DNA of 64,000 nucleotides from Arctopsyche grandis (Eukaryota; Arthropoda; Insecta; Trichoptera; Hydropsychidae). The notes beneath the pieces were generated by a model that searched no databases, was not told where the DNA came from, and saw only the letters and a program-made list of their open reading frames with translations. Position 1 is the first letter of the stretch. The number at the start of each line of letters is the position of its first letter. The stretch is taken from positions 5,084,001 through 5,148,000 of the forward strand of contig NC_135355.1 of NCBI RefSeq assembly GCF_051622035.1, read 5' to 3'. Of the stretch, positions 11,695 to 22,984 are shown one piece after another. The position numbers and the translations under genes are program-made.

Positions 11695-12662
11695 ATGAAA
11701 AAAATTAAGGTTTAACATATCATTGAATTAACATCATTTATAATTTAATTAAACAAAAAGATCGGTTGAATAATTAATTAAATTTTGCAGACATTTATGA
11801 TCATTTGTAATTTAATAGTAACTTCATCGACTCTTGATTTTAATGCGAATAGCGAACCTAAAAATGCGACAACTTTCGACGAATTTAACATGCCTTGGGA
11901 CGGTGAAAACTATTCATTCGGGTAAGACATGTGTTCGAGTAAACATATGTGAATATTTTACTGATAAACTTAAAACAAACACCATCGCTGATGATGAATT
12001 TTGCAGATATCTTACCTCACAGGGGCAGTTCAGAACGGAGAAAGGATACTGGGTAACTGCTCCTAACGGTGTAATGTTTTTAATGATTGTTGGAGCTTAC
12101 AGCAAAATCCTTCATGGCAATCGTATTCAAGTTATTGATTATTATTCCGATTTAAATGGTTACCATGAAAAATTGGGATTGCCTTTAGCGGTAAATGTCA
12201 TTGAATCAAATTTTACTTGCCTTTAACCAGGATATATGTACATATGATTATTATTTTTCATGATTACATGTTTCAGGAATATCTGGAAGATTCCAAAATA
12301 TCACGGCCACAACCAAACTCATTGAGTACAAGTCCATCACCCATCGAATTTGATACTACGGAAAAGCCTATTTCAACTTCTCCAGATCCTGCAGAAGCTG
12401 TAGAAATTGGGGGCATATTGGGAATTGTATGTTTATTTTTTATATTTTGAATTTGTATTTTATGTACATATGTACATATGTATATATATATATATATATA
12501 TAATTTTTTCAGAGCATCGGTGATAAAAGCACCCTCGGAAATATTGTGTTAGATAAAGATTTTATGATCTCTAAGCCCAAGCTAACAGATCTCATTGCTA
12601 AAAGGATGCGACAAATGAAAAGAGCCATTTTGATAAAATGGAATTCGACCTTGAAAATATAA
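11695..12662 (+). CDS. Gene A: divergent RR-1-like cuticular protein with basic C-terminus
   Basis: Five exons: 11695-11709, 11791-11921, 12007-12190, 12277-12426 and 12513-12662, all with GT-AG introns; 209 aa. MKKIK plus TFMIICNLIVTSST forms a signal peptide. Residues 41-110 (WDGENYSFGYLTSQ, FRTEKGYWVTAPNGV, VGAYSK, QVIDYYSDLNGYHEKLG) align with the RR-1 chitin-binding fold (YxFxYxTSDG...EG...VxGxY...VxYxADxNGY), but the usual proline after GY is replaced. Exon 4 (111-160) is Ser/Thr/Pro-rich. Exon 5 (161-209) holds DKSTLGNIVLDKDFM and AKRMRQMKRAIL. The splice phases match canonical RR-1 genes (break after the YxFG glycine). Inferred to be a secreted cuticle protein; the C-terminal module is not one I recognise. 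The first exon is supported by promoter spacing and by homologues. Confidence 0.85.
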
Positions 12663-13234
12663 TTGTAAATTAAATTATTATGCTAATTGATTCTTGTACA
12701 AATAACAACACCGAGCCTGATCAAATTAAGACGAAAAATAATGCAGATAAACAGAAACATATTATCAAAACCTAGGTAATTCGAAATATTTATGGTATAT
12801 CTGTATTTTAATGAATATTTGAGTAAATATTTATTAAACATATGAAGAGTTGAATGAAACTATTTCTGAAATTTAATTTAAATTAAAAATGCTATTTTTA
12901 CGTTGAAAATTTACGCTATTTACATTGAAAATAAAATTTGCCTGAAATGTTTCCTTATTTCAATATTTATATTTATAATTATAACATTTAATTTATATAA
13001 TTATAAAAATTGTGGAAGATTTGTTGGTTTTTTAGTTTAATAATAATAATAAAAATAACTTTTTATTCCAGACGATAGGGATAATAGTGTAACTCCCTCG
13101 TCCATATAAATAATATAGACATAGATAATACAAATGAATGATAGAATTAATAAATATAATATAATGATATAATGTACATACAAATCGTCGGTATATCGGC
13201 TGAAAGATTTTAATAAGAAATAATTTTAAAATTG
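12663..13234. other. 3' flank of gene A, AT-rich, no gene
   Basis: AATAAA near 12930 is a possible polyadenylation signal. Nothing else is recognised. Confidence 0.5.
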
Positions 13235-13800
13235 AAAATCAATTAGCTTGAAGGTTTATATTTAATCTTAATCTGTTTCCTGAATCCACCTAATTTCTTA
13301 CCTGATGAGGTTAGAACAGAGCTAATAACAGTGTTGAATTCCTCGATGTCTGCTTCTGGGTTTAATTTCTCGTATCTATTTCCAAGTTCGAGTTCGAATT
13401 CCTTTTTCCTAGACCTTAATTGAGCGAAATCTAGAGTGTTACTGCATCCTTTTATTAATTTCCTACGTTCGCAATTTATATTAATGGCCTGTGATCGCAA
13501 CCTATATCTATGTACTTTACTTAAAACACTAACGTCTTTAACGGAGTGCAGGGTATTTGTTAGGATGAAGTCGATTTCGTTTCTGTCTCCTTTGGGACTC
13601 TCCAAGTTCACTTATTGTTTGTGTTTTTCCAGAAAAATGAATTAGTGATAAAGAGCCTTTTGAGTTCTGCGAATTCTATGAGGCGATCGCCTCTTTCATT
13701 TCTTTGGCTGGTACCAAAATTGCCTACTGCTCTTTCCGTATTTGTCTTTTGTCCTATTTTTGCATATAAATCACCCATGATTATTTTAAAGTGATGGATT
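13235..13800 (-). mobile_element. RTE-clade LINE endonuclease fragment (minus strand)
   Basis: On the minus strand it reads IMGDLYAKIGQ, GNFGTSQRNERGDRLIEFA and FFWKNTNNK; after an interruption come RNEIDFILTNTLHSVKDVSVL and RYRLRSQAININCERRKLI. This order matches the C-terminal half of the RTE-type endonuclease and the linker that follows it. At least one stop interrupts it, and both ends are truncated. It lies between gene A and pseudogene B. Confidence 0.8.
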
Positions 13801-14585
13801 TTAAAGTAAAAATTACATGACGATATACAGAATCGAAGAAATTTCTATGATATGGTAGTTCAAAAGTTTGAACAAAAAGGTGATAGAAGGATTGCTCTCG
13901 TATACAAATGAAACAAATTTGAAAAGTACATGAAAAATCATAATATATAATATAATTTTGTACCTACTTGTAATTGAAAATATTTTTATATACATTTATA
14001 TGTTTTTTTATTTATTTTTCTTGTAACCTTGATTTGAAAGTCACGGCACGCCACTGTTGTAGTGTATAGCCTGCTTTATGCAAGACGCATTTAGGTAGAC
14101 GCAGGAAAAATATCAGCATGGCACGAAAACAACAGATTCGGGCTTAGTATTGAAAATTTGTGCGCCTGCGTATGGACTCGCCCTGTAGGCCAGCGTCTCA
14201 TGGGCGAGTCGCATTTCTGTTCGTTTAAAAATGGTTTTAAAAGCACCATCTATGGACGAACTTCGTAACAAAAATAATAAAAAAAATCGATGTTTTAAAT
14301 TTATCTGGATTCTTTTAACAAAAATGCAACAGATGTCATCGGAGCTACCATTCTATAGGTAAAATCTGAAAAGTACTGAAGCTCTCGTGCATCATGACAC
14401 GTGTCACGATTCTGCATGCAAGGTTCTGGGAGCCTCGAATTATGTGAGTCAAATCTATTTTTTATTTTGCATGTTCGAATAATAATAAAATTTTTAGCTT
14501 ACAGGTAGGTATATTTGAAATATTTCGCGAGTTGCAGCTATCTGACTAAATTCCTAAAATATATTTAAATAAAGAATACAAATAT
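13801..14585. other. Intergenic, no gene; short repeat-like piece
   Basis: The phrase GGCACGCCACTG at 14045 recurs at 26905, which suggests a shared dispersed repeat. No coding region is supported. Confidence 0.45.
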
Positions 14586-14890
14586 AAAGTTTCAGATTAA
14601 TACGTTCAGGTGTGTGGACAGAGTAGTGGCGACAACAATTTCGACCTTTCTAAGAGGAAAAAATCCCACTTCCGGTTTATAAAATTTTATCATTTTTTTT
14701 TTATTTTCATCACATTAATACAAAAATTACACTTGAAGTTTTTCGTGAAGATCACATATGTTTAAGAGGTCGAAAAAAATAGTGGAAGAAAAATTTAACA
14801 AGAGTAAACTGCCACTTCCGGTTGACGGATGCTTACCAAATTTTATACATAACTTGGTATAAAGCTTAAACTGATAGATATGAAAATTCA
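14586..14890 (-). repeat. Reversed copy of the ACCGGAAGT repeat family
   Basis: It contains CCCACTTCCGGTTTAT, GCCACTTCCGGTTGACGG and CTACTTCTGGT. Read in reverse complement it follows the order of 240-560 (TTTATACATAACTTGGTATA, CATATGTTTAAGAGGTCG, GTGTGGACAG). Confidence 0.8.
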
Positions 14891-15225
14891 GTTCAATACA
14901 CTAAAAGGTTTCATAGGGAAATATAAAAAACCTAAATTTTCTAGAGTAAAAGTACTACTTCTGGTACAGATAAAAATATTTTTATTTTTAATATTTTTAC
15001 TATTACATGTGAAAAAATTACAGGCTGAATCGATTTTTATACATACATACATATATTCTCAAATATTCAGTTCTTATCATTAAATATGACAGAGCTATCC
15101 GATATGGAGAATCAGCTAACATTTTCTATTTTATTATATGTACATATAATGCAATGGTCAAGGATTTTTTCTCAAACGGGTTTCACGAATTTACGCGGTA
15201 TTTACGCCTGTCTAAAATATTTTAA

Positions 15226-15260
15226 TATAAACTATTAACTTGAATGAATATATTCAGTGT
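15226..15260 (+). promoter_or_regulatory. Core promoter relic of pseudogene B
   Basis: TATAAAC at 15226 is followed by ATTCAGTGTC with its A at 15256, the same 30-bp spacing as in genes A and C-F. The upstream block CTCAAACGGGTTTC and TTTACGCGGTATTTACGCCT (15172-15210) is also shared. Confidence 0.6.
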
Positions 15261-15432
15261 CTCCACGATCGCCTTGCATTCAAAATATAATACATATAAT
15301 AAAATGGAAATACATATATACACATGTATAATACTAAATACACATGTATGTATGTAGTTGACATTGAATTCATCTGATTGTTTGCCTGTGATGATCGAAA
15401 AATTTAAATTCAAATAGTTTTATCAATCTTGG

Positions 15433-15837
15433 CGGTATTTTTTATAATTTCCAACTTATTGATATCATCAGCTTTTGATTTCGACGCAAAAAGTCATCGT
15501 AAATATGGAAAAACGTTCGATGAATTTAACATACCGTGGGATGGTAAAACCTATTCGTTCGGGTGAGACTTTATACATCATCATTTATACTGCATTATAA
15601 TATATTATATATGTACAAAAAAAAATTAAAATAGTAAAAAAAAATCTATTGTTATATCTACAATATATTAATACAATATTACAGTTATCTTACATCTCAG
15701 AGACAGTTCAGAATGGAGAAAGGATACTGGGTGACTGCTCTAAACGGTGTAATGTTTTTAATGGTCGTTATATTCAAGTTATTGATTATTATTCCGATCT
15801 AAATGATTACGATGAAAAATGGGGATTTCCTTTAGAG
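15433..15837 (+). pseudogene. Pseudogene B: broken member of the divergent RR-1-like family
   Basis: Exon-2-like sequence 15433-15562 reads SSAFDFDAKSHRKYGKTFDE and then FNIPWDGKTYSFG. Exon-3-like sequence 15685-15837 begins YLTSQRQFRMEKGYWVTALN. Relative to A and C, exon 3 is 31 nt short (the GAYSK segment is missing), which shifts the frame. The acceptor before exon 2 has no AG, and the ATG used by gene D at this point is ATC here. Exons 4 and 5 are absent: after 15912 the sequence turns into a dispersed repeat (CGGATCAGACTG, as at 39492) and then a SINE. Flanking promoter elements survive, so the loss looks fairly recent. Weak transcription without a protein product is possible. Confidence 0.8.
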
Positions 15838-16024
15838 GTAGGTAAATTTCATCGAAACAAATTTTACTTCACTTAACCAGGACCTGTTTATTATAATTAC
15901 ATATGATTTAGGTATAGAAGTTATCGAATAGCTCACTCAACGGATCAGACTGATTTTTTTTTACATGGAATAGAAATTATAAATTATATGCAATAATATT
16001 TTTTAAATATTATTATTATACAAG

Positions 16025-16365
16025 TAACCAGCAGAATAGAGTCGTGGTTAGCACATAACGCTTTGAATAAAGTGATCACGAGTTCAAATGCTACTGATTT
16101 CTGCTGACCAGGCCTTGAATTTGCAAAATTAGTCGATCATTTCCTATCAGAGTTTTCCCATTTATCTGATTTTCATTGAAACGGTTCCAACAAATTGGCA
16201 ACCTTATTATTTTCTCGCAAATCTAGAGTTTTCAGCAATCTCGAATTTCGTTGAAGTGCTGCAAATTTACAAATTTGACTCAAATTTCCTTATGGATATT
16301 AATTGATATTTAACTGAAATTTGCTGAATTGTATAAAAATTCTGCAAATTTCACCATAGATGTAC
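16025..16365 (+). mobile_element. tRNA-derived SINE, copy 1 (head and body)
   Basis: The head AACCAGCAGAATAGAGTCGT with GTGGTTAGCA and GAGTTCAAATG resembles tRNA A and B boxes. The body has the family core ATCTGATTTTCATTGAAACG followed by GTTCC. Its 3' hairpin (CCAGGAAAGCG...CCCTCCTGG) lies apart, at 16671-16712, because a reversed LINE 3' end is inserted at about 16366-16620. Confidence 0.75.
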
Positions 16366-16620
16366 TTATTTATTTATTTAAAAGCTTAGGGCCATTGTGG
16401 CATTACAGGAAGATTATGATTATGACCATTGTGGCATTACCTAATGCGCCACAATGGCCTAGATAATAAAACAAGAGGGGGAGAAAACAACAAATAAATA
16501 GATAGAACAAAAAAGCAAAAGGAAAAAATTACAAAAAAAAAGATAAAAAAAACAACATTTAAACACAATCATAAAAAAAACAGTTAAAGTAATAAAATAG
16601 CGGATAAATGAAAATTGATA
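16366..16620 (-). mobile_element. 3' end of the CR1/L2-like LINE (minus strand), nested in SINE copy 1
   Basis: In reverse complement it reads TAGGCCATTGTGGCGCATTA..., GCCACAATGG and ends in TTTAAATAAATAAA, matching the 3' end of the LINE at 20713-21870. The hairpin region contains an internal duplication of the ATGCCACAATGG arm. Confidence 0.75.
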
Positions 16621-16715
16621 TGTATTTTCTTTGTATACTACTTGTATCAAATGTACAATATTTATAGCCAGGAAAGCGTATGTATGTCCCCAACATGTCA
16701 GGCCCTCCTGGTATA
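16621..16715 (+). mobile_element. Displaced 3' tail of SINE copy 1
   Basis: CCAGGAAAGCG... and CCCTCCTGG at 16671-16712 form the family hairpin, as at 34150-34190. The position fits a SINE split by the LINE fragment 16366-16620. Confidence 0.55.
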
Positions 16716-16996
16716 AATTAAAAAAAATAAAGTTAATATGTAGATTCTATTGGTTTTTAAATAAGATCAAAATTAAATGCATATGGTATTAGAGAAGATC
16801 TCATTAGAATTATATATAATATATACATACATGTATTCTCAAACAGTCGGTGCATTTCACAACCGATAGTATAAGCCATTCCATATGGCTAAGAAATTAA
16901 CATTTTCAAATTTTTGGCAATTGTCAAGGATTTTTTCTCAAACGGGTTTTTTTCATTTATGTAATTTTTACCGCCTGTTTTTAATAGTATATGTAA

Positions 16997-17031
16997 TATA
17001 AACTACTAGCTTGAATAGAATTGTTTAGTGT
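16997..17031 (+). promoter_or_regulatory. Core promoter of gene C
   Basis: TATAAAC at 16997; initiator TTTAGTG with its A at 17027, 30 bp downstream. The upstream block TCAAACGGGTTT (16941) and TTTACCGCCTG (16966) is shared with B, E and F. Confidence 0.75.
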
Positions 17032-17070
17032 CTTCGTGTTCGCGATTGTGATTTGTTCACTCGGAATAAA

Positions 17071-18070
17071 ATGAAAATAGTTGAGGTCACCTGGTTGCAA
17101 TCTATTTTTTATTATATGTGATAATCGAGAAGATTCAGTTCAAACAGTGTTTCAATTGAATAATTAATTAAACTTTGCAGGTTTTTCTGTTAATTTCAAA
17201 TATAATACTAATATCATCGATTCCTGATTTTAACGACAATGCTGATTCTAAAAGTGCGACAACATTCGACGAATTTAACATGCCTTGGGACGGTGAAAAC
17301 TATTCATTCGGGTAAGACATGTGTCTAAGTAAGCATAAGTGAATATTGTACTGATAATCTTAATACAAACACCGTCGCTGATGATGAATTTTGCAGGTAT
17401 CTTACCTCACAGGGGTTGTTCAGAACGGAGAAAGGATACTGGGTAACTGCTCCAAACGGTGTAATGTTTTTAATGGTTGTTGGAGCTTACAGCAAAATCC
17501 TTCATAACAGTCGTATACAAATTGTTGATTATTATTCCGATTTAAATGGTTACCATGAACAAATGGGATTGACCTTAGAGGTAGGTAAATGTCATCGAAG
17601 CAAATTTTACTTCACTTAACCTGGACATATGATTAGTTAAATTGATGTTTTAGGAATATCTGGAAGATTCTAAAATACGACGGCCTGTAGGGCCTGGACA
17701 ATCTGGACAACCTGGAATACCTGGAAGACCCATAGAACCTGGACCATCTGGATATCCTGGATCATCTGGACAATCTGGACAACCTGGAGCACCTGGAGCA
17801 CCTGGATATCCTGGGCAAGGAGGATTTGGAGGACTTGTATGCTTTTTTTTTTCAATTTGGAATTTGTATGCTTTTGCCATTTTTAACATGTACATACATA
17901 TTCTAAATATCCTTTTTTTACTTTTTCAGAGTGATGCTGATAAAAGCATTGCTGGCAATATTGTGATGGATGGAGATTTCATGAAACCCAATCTAGATGA
18001 TCTGATCGCCAAAAGGATGCGACAAATGAAAAGAGCCATTTTGATAAAATTGGCAATCTTAAATAATTAA
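17071..18070 (+). CDS. Gene C: divergent RR-1-like cuticular protein with collagen-like exon
   Basis: Exons 17071-17085, 17181-17311, 17397-17580, 17654-17836 and 17930-18070; 217 aa. The signal peptide is MKIVE plus VFLLISNIILISS; a donor after codon 3 is an alternative. Residues 41-110 hold WDGENYSFGYLTSQ, GYWVTAPNGV, VVGAYSK and YYSDLNGYHEQMG. Exon 4 (111-171) is unlike its neighbours: after EYLEDSKIRRP it becomes Gly-Pro-rich (GQSGQPGIPGRP, GAPGAPGYPGQGG), resembling short collagen-type GXY repeats built from CCTGGA units. Exon 5 holds DKSIAGNIVMDGDFM and AKRMRQMKRAILIK. AATAAA lies at 18225. Presumed secreted cuticle component; the GP-rich linker may alter extensibility, which is inference. 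Confidence 0.88.
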
Positions 18071-18493
18071 TGTAGTTGAATTAATATGCTAATTGACTGA
18101 TTTCACTATTAACAGTACATATCATGCGAGATAAAATAATGCAGATAAAAGAGGAGTTTTCAAAAACGGAATCTAATTATTTAAACCGTTCAAAAATGAT
18201 GATGATTTAATTCATAAACCTTTGAATAAATTAAATTGTAAATTGAGATACAGCTTTTTTAGATTTCTCAAATCAGTATTTCTCAAAATGTGATCATTGC
18301 TGTATTCAATTTTATATTAAATGTATGTATATGTATAAATAAACGATATACATATATCTTATTGATCATGTTATTTATTTATTTGAATGTAAGATTCAAT
18401 GTCTCAATGTATGCTACGCGAGAAAAAATCGGTGAATTTAGATATGGAAGATTTGAAATATGTTTTGAATATTATTATTTTGGAATACTATCG

Positions 18494-18601
<108 letters not shown>

Positions 18602-18662
18602 TAATAAAAAATGCAAACTTTAAACCATAGAAATATACATATATTGCATTATAAGTATATAT

Positions 18663-18960
18663 CAGCTGGGTGGACTAGTGGTTAGCATATTATGATTTCG
18701 AGCAGACTGGTCACGGTTCGATTCCCACTAGTTGCTGCTGGCCAAACCTGAATTTGTGACTCCAGGTCGATCGTTTTCTACCAGAGCTTGCCAATTTTTC
18801 TGATTTTCATTGAAACAGTTACTGTTAAATTGGCTCCTTTCCGATCTCTCTTACAAATCTCAAGCAATCCAACGTATTGATGAATCCAACGTTCGCCGAT
18901 TTGTATAATAAAAATGCTGCAAAAATTTGTCCATAGATGTCTCTGTGAATGATGTTTGTA
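18663..18960 (+). mobile_element. tRNA-derived SINE, copy 2
   Basis: The A-box-like region is GGACTAGTGGTTAGC. The clear B box GGTTCGATTCC is at 18716-18726. Core body TCTGATTTTCATTGAAAC; GATGTCTCTGTG near the end. The 3' hairpin tail is not seen, so the copy is 3'-truncated or decayed. Confidence 0.82.
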
Positions 18961-19315
18961 TGAATTCGCATCTCATAAATGCTTGTATTGATTTATTGAT
19001 CGTGTTGTATAAATGCTGGCAATGGTACTTTGAAATGTTTGACCAAAAATGTTTTAAATAATGTAAGAATATATAATAATAAATATGTATTTATATATAA
19101 TCTAATGTTTTTTGTTCTGTAAACGCTAATTCGACATATTCGGCAAGGACTATACTTCACGACCGATGATAGATATGTATGTACATATATTCAATAGGGC
19201 AAATGAACCAACATTCACTGATTTTGAATTTCAAGGATATTTTGCTCGGATTATTCTCAAACTGGTTTCTTAAATTGACTCCATTTTCGCTGTACATATG
19301 TATATCGTATTATAA

Positions 19316-19350
19316 TATAAACCTCTAACTAGAACGGAAATATTCAGTAT
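19316..19350 (+). promoter_or_regulatory. Core promoter of gene D
   Basis: TATAAAC at 19316, ATTCAGTATC with its A at 19346. Confidence 0.7.
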
Positions 19351-19494
19351 CTTCGCGATCGCCTTCCACTCAAAATATAATACTATAAAAATGGAAACAG
19401 TAGAGGTAGAACTCATCTGATTGCAGTACATTTTTTGCTCGTGATGATCGAAATAATTTAGTTCAAATAGTGTTCCATTTGAATAATTTAATCA

Positions 19495-22400
19495 ATGTTG
19501 AATGTATTTTTTATAATTTCAAACTTAATTTTAATAACATCAGCTCTTGATTTCGACGCAAAAAGTGATCCTAAATATGCGAAATCTTTCGACGACTTTA
19601 ACATACCTTGGGACGGTGAAAATTATGCATTCGGGTAAGAATTTAAACATCATCATTAGAGACCCGTATGTTAGGCATCTATTTTTGTCAATTTTAGCAT
19701 TTTCAATTTGCATTTTAGCATTTTAGGGCATTAAAAATGTTCAATTTTAGCATCTATTTTTATGAAGAGTTTAATTTTAAATAATAAAAAATTTCAATGA
19801 ATTTTAATAAAATTTATATGCATATATACAATTTAAAGACAACACAACAATTAAAAAATAATAGAAAAATTCAAAAATGTTTTGGAATTAAAATTACAAT
19901 GAAAAAAAACATGAATATAAAAATACAAAGACAAAAAATATTGAATATAAAAATATGATACCAATTAAAATTTATTAAAACTCAACACGGAGCATATTTC
20001 TACAGATTCTTTTTTGAAATTTGTGCGACGATCGGTAACAATTACATATATTGTATTTACTAAAATAACTTTCAGCATCCACACTATTGACGGGACACCA
20101 AAAAAATTTTATAGCTGCACAACCAAACTCTTCATATTTCATTTTTGTTGCCATCAATAATAGCAATATATCCGGCGTGGATTAACTTTTTATTTTCTCT
20201 ATCAATTGTCTAAAAAAGTGTTGATATCCTTCCAAACATTGAGCCTCTGTTAATAAATTAAACAATGGCAGGTTTCTAAAAAACAAAACTGTTTCTTTAA
20301 CATTAGCATTAGATTTTGTACCTGCCACAGATGGATTGAATAGTTTACTCAATGTTTGGAGGAATAGATTTGTCTCATTTAGTCTTGAGTGCGGGTCTAG
20401 TTTTAAGACGCTTTTTTGAGCAGCCTTTTGGATACACAGCTCCAACTGTCTTCTTTTGTTTGCAGTAGTAGACAAAATCAGTTGCTTGGTTTCGACATGA
20501 AAAACACCGTTTATGGTAAACTGCAAGCTCTGTTTTATCCCCTCAATTTATTCACATAATAAATGGGCAAAGCGATAGGAAGACCCTTGTAAATTGTCTA
20601 TTAATTTTATAAATTTTATGCTAATTTTACTTTTGTTTGTTATTTTATCATCTATTAGCATGAATTAAGCATTAATAGCAAAATGCCCAAAATACGTGTC
20701 TCTAATCATCATCAATCGCATTAATATGAGTTATGGACGTGCGAATTCGCTCTATTGTCACGGATATTCCATTGGATCCGTATTGTTGAAGCGCGTAGAA
20801 TCAATGATCGACTTGGGTATCACTTTTGATCCTCAATTCACCTTTCACAACCACATCAAGACAATCGCTGACGTTTACTTTCGTTGACTTGGATTTGTCT
20901 TGAGATATGCTAGATTATTCTCTAACCCCTTGTCTTCTCGCTTGCTTTTCAACTCGCTTGTTAGAAGTAAGCTAGAGTATAATGCAATTGTGTGGAATCC
21001 GCATGAAGCAAACTACTCTCTTATTATAAAAAAAGTACAAAAAGCATTTCTTCGTTTTCTTTATAAGAAAGAATATGGGTACTACCCATATCTCTATCCT
21101 ACTCCTTTCCTTTTGGGCATGCTTGGGTATAATTCCCTTGAACTTCGGAGAAACTTCTCGTTAATTCGTTTCGTTCTCCAGCTATTGCGTGGTAATACGT
21201 CATGCCCGTTGTTGCTGGAACAGTTGGGACTTTATGTCCCTAATAATTATGTGCGTGGTAGACATCATCATTTGATGGTTGTACCTGCTGCTCGCACAGT
21301 TCTTTTTCGAATGGCTCCTATTCCAAGAGCTATTCGACTTATCAATGAAATCGTGGCTGCTGTCCCTGAATGTGATATTTTCCACCTTGGGGAGCGTAGA
21401 TTATCGGATATTATCTTAACATATTTATATGGTAACCTGCGCTCATCATTACTTTCTTAATTTGAATGTGATGAATGAGTGGAATCTAAATCTACTCTCT
21501 TCCATTTGGGCCTCGCTGTGATTTTATTTTTTATTCATATTTTGTTTTATTTTATTTTACTTTTTCTTTCTCCTTTGTACATTTTTATATACTATTTTAA
21601 TTTTGTTCAGTGTAAACATAGAATGGGATTTATGGATTTTATTTTTAATTTTTACACTTTTGTTATTTTTTTTTTCTCTCTGAATGATGTATTATTTTCC
21701 TTTTGTTACTTTTTTTTATTATTTTATTTTACCATGCTTTTGCTTTTTTCCTTTATTTACAGTTTACTTGTTTTAATATCATGTTTTTATATCTTTTTCA
21801 AATGTAGGCCATTGTGGCGCATTAGGTTCTTCCTGTAATGCCACAATGGTCCAAAACTATTAAATAAATAAATATAAACATATGTACATAGACATATGAA
21901 AATTTCTCAGTACATATCCTCGATTATAATGAATATTTTAGTTATCTTACGTCTCAGAAGCTGTTCAGAATGGAGAAAGGATACTGGGTAACTGCTCCAA
22001 ACGGTGTAATGTTTTTAATGGTAGTTGGAGCTTACAGCAAAATCCTTTATGATAATCGTATAGAAGTTATTGATTACTATTCCGATCTAAATGGTTACCA
22101 TGAAAAATTAGGATTGCCTTTAGAGGTAGGTAAATGACATCGAATCAAATTTTACTTCACTTGACCGGGACATGATTATTAAAATTACATATGGTTTAGG
22201 AATATCTGATAGATGCCAAAATACCACGACCAGAGCCATCTTCTGTGAGTACCAGTCCATCACCATTCGATTATTTAACACAAAAACCGCCCAGCCAGAA
22301 CCAAACAACAGAAACGCCACTTCCACCTCTACCTCCACTTGAAACTCCACCTCCATTTAACAGTTCACTACCACCTGATCGATATGGCGATAATGAAGAA

Positions 22401-22655
22401 ATAGTCAGTCATTTATTTTTATATCATTGCATTTTATTTTCTCAGAAAAATATATGTATGTATGTACATGAAAATATATATTCTATTTTTCAGAGTGATG
22501 TCGATAAAAGCACTCTCGGTAATATTGTGTTGGACAATGATTTTATGATCACTAAACCCAAGCTAGCTGATTTGATCGCTAAACGGATGCGACAAATGAA
22601 AAGAGCAATAATGAAAAGAATGACATTCAACCTTAAAATATTAATTCAAAATTAA
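19495..22655 (+). CDS. Gene D: divergent RR-1-like cuticular protein with a transposon-filled intron
   Basis: Exons 19495-19634, 21942-22125, 22200-22403 and 22494-22655; 229 aa. Unlike A, C, E and F, the ancestral acceptor before this exon has lost its AG, but an ATG at 19495 opens the same frame (MLNVFFIISNLILITSALDF), giving a signal peptide without a separate first exon. Residues 39-108 hold WDGENYAFGYLTSQ, FRMEKGYWVTAPNGV, VVGAYSKIL and YYSDLNGYHEKLG. Exon with residues 109-176 is strongly proline-rich (TPLPPLPPLETPPP). The last exon has DKSTLGNIVLDNDFM and AKRMRQMKRAIMKR. The intron after the first exon is 2.3 kb against about 75-120 bp in relatives, and holds a hAT element and a LINE fragment; splice sites stay intact. 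AATAAA at 22785. Confidence 0.82.
19657..20704 (-). mobile_element. hAT-superfamily DNA transposon, decayed, in the intron of gene D
   Basis: An 8-bp target duplication, ATCATCAT, lies at 19649-19656 and 20705-20712. Terminal inverted repeats are TAGAGACCCGTATGTTAGGC and TAGAGACACGTATTTTGGGC. On the minus strand, 20182-20526 is open and probably comes from the transposase core. About 19980-20150 reads FGCAAIKFFWCPVNSVDAES followed by YFSKY, matching the hAT C-terminal dimerisation motif. At 1048 bp it is internally shortened and its frames are broken, so it is not autonomous. Confidence 0.85.
20713..21870 (+). mobile_element. 5'-truncated CR1/L2-like LINE (3' part)
   Basis: The coding 3' part reads LLKRVESMIDLGITFDPQFT, FVLRYARLFSNPLSSRLLFN, SLVRSKLEYNAIVWNPHEAN and KVQKAFLRFLYKKE, then the typical C-terminal end up to 21460. 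One in-frame TGA near 20885 separates two open stretches. The T-rich 3' UTR ends with a perfect 10-bp hairpin (21809-21849) and an ATTAAATAAATAAA tail. Hairpin plus short A-rich tandem tail is the layout of CR1/L2-type LINEs; the exact clade is uncertain. It abuts the hAT element. Confidence 0.8.
21809..21849 (+). other. 3' stem-loop of the CR1/L2-like LINE
   Basis: CCATTGTGGC (21809-21818) pairs perfectly with GCCACAATGG (21840-21849) across a 21-nt loop that starts GCATTAGG and contains TCTTCCTGT. In this LINE group the 3' hairpin is the recognition site of the element's own reverse transcriptase. Confidence 0.85.
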
Positions 22656-22984
22656 ATTGCTAAGATAAAATTAAGGCTTAAAATAATGTGTGTAAAATTT
22701 ATCAAAAACGGCGTTAAGCATTTTCAAAATCAACGATATTCATAATGTATAAATTCGATTCATATTATTTAGTAAAGGACATTCAATAAAAAAAACATAC
22801 ATTTTTCACAGTTTTTTAAGAACTTATCCACATATATTTTTTGATAAATTTATTTTTCAATTGGATTATTTAAGTAAATGTAAATTATACCCACATATGT
22901 ATGTAATGAATTTAGCATTATTTTAATATATATTATATACGGAAAATTTCATTTTTACATGGCTTTTATATTTATGTTATCACT

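Noticed and set aside
17650-17895. Minus-strand collagen-like frame opposite gene C exon 4
   Set aside because: Complement of the CCTGGA repeat of exon 4; the plus strand has splice sites and homologues.
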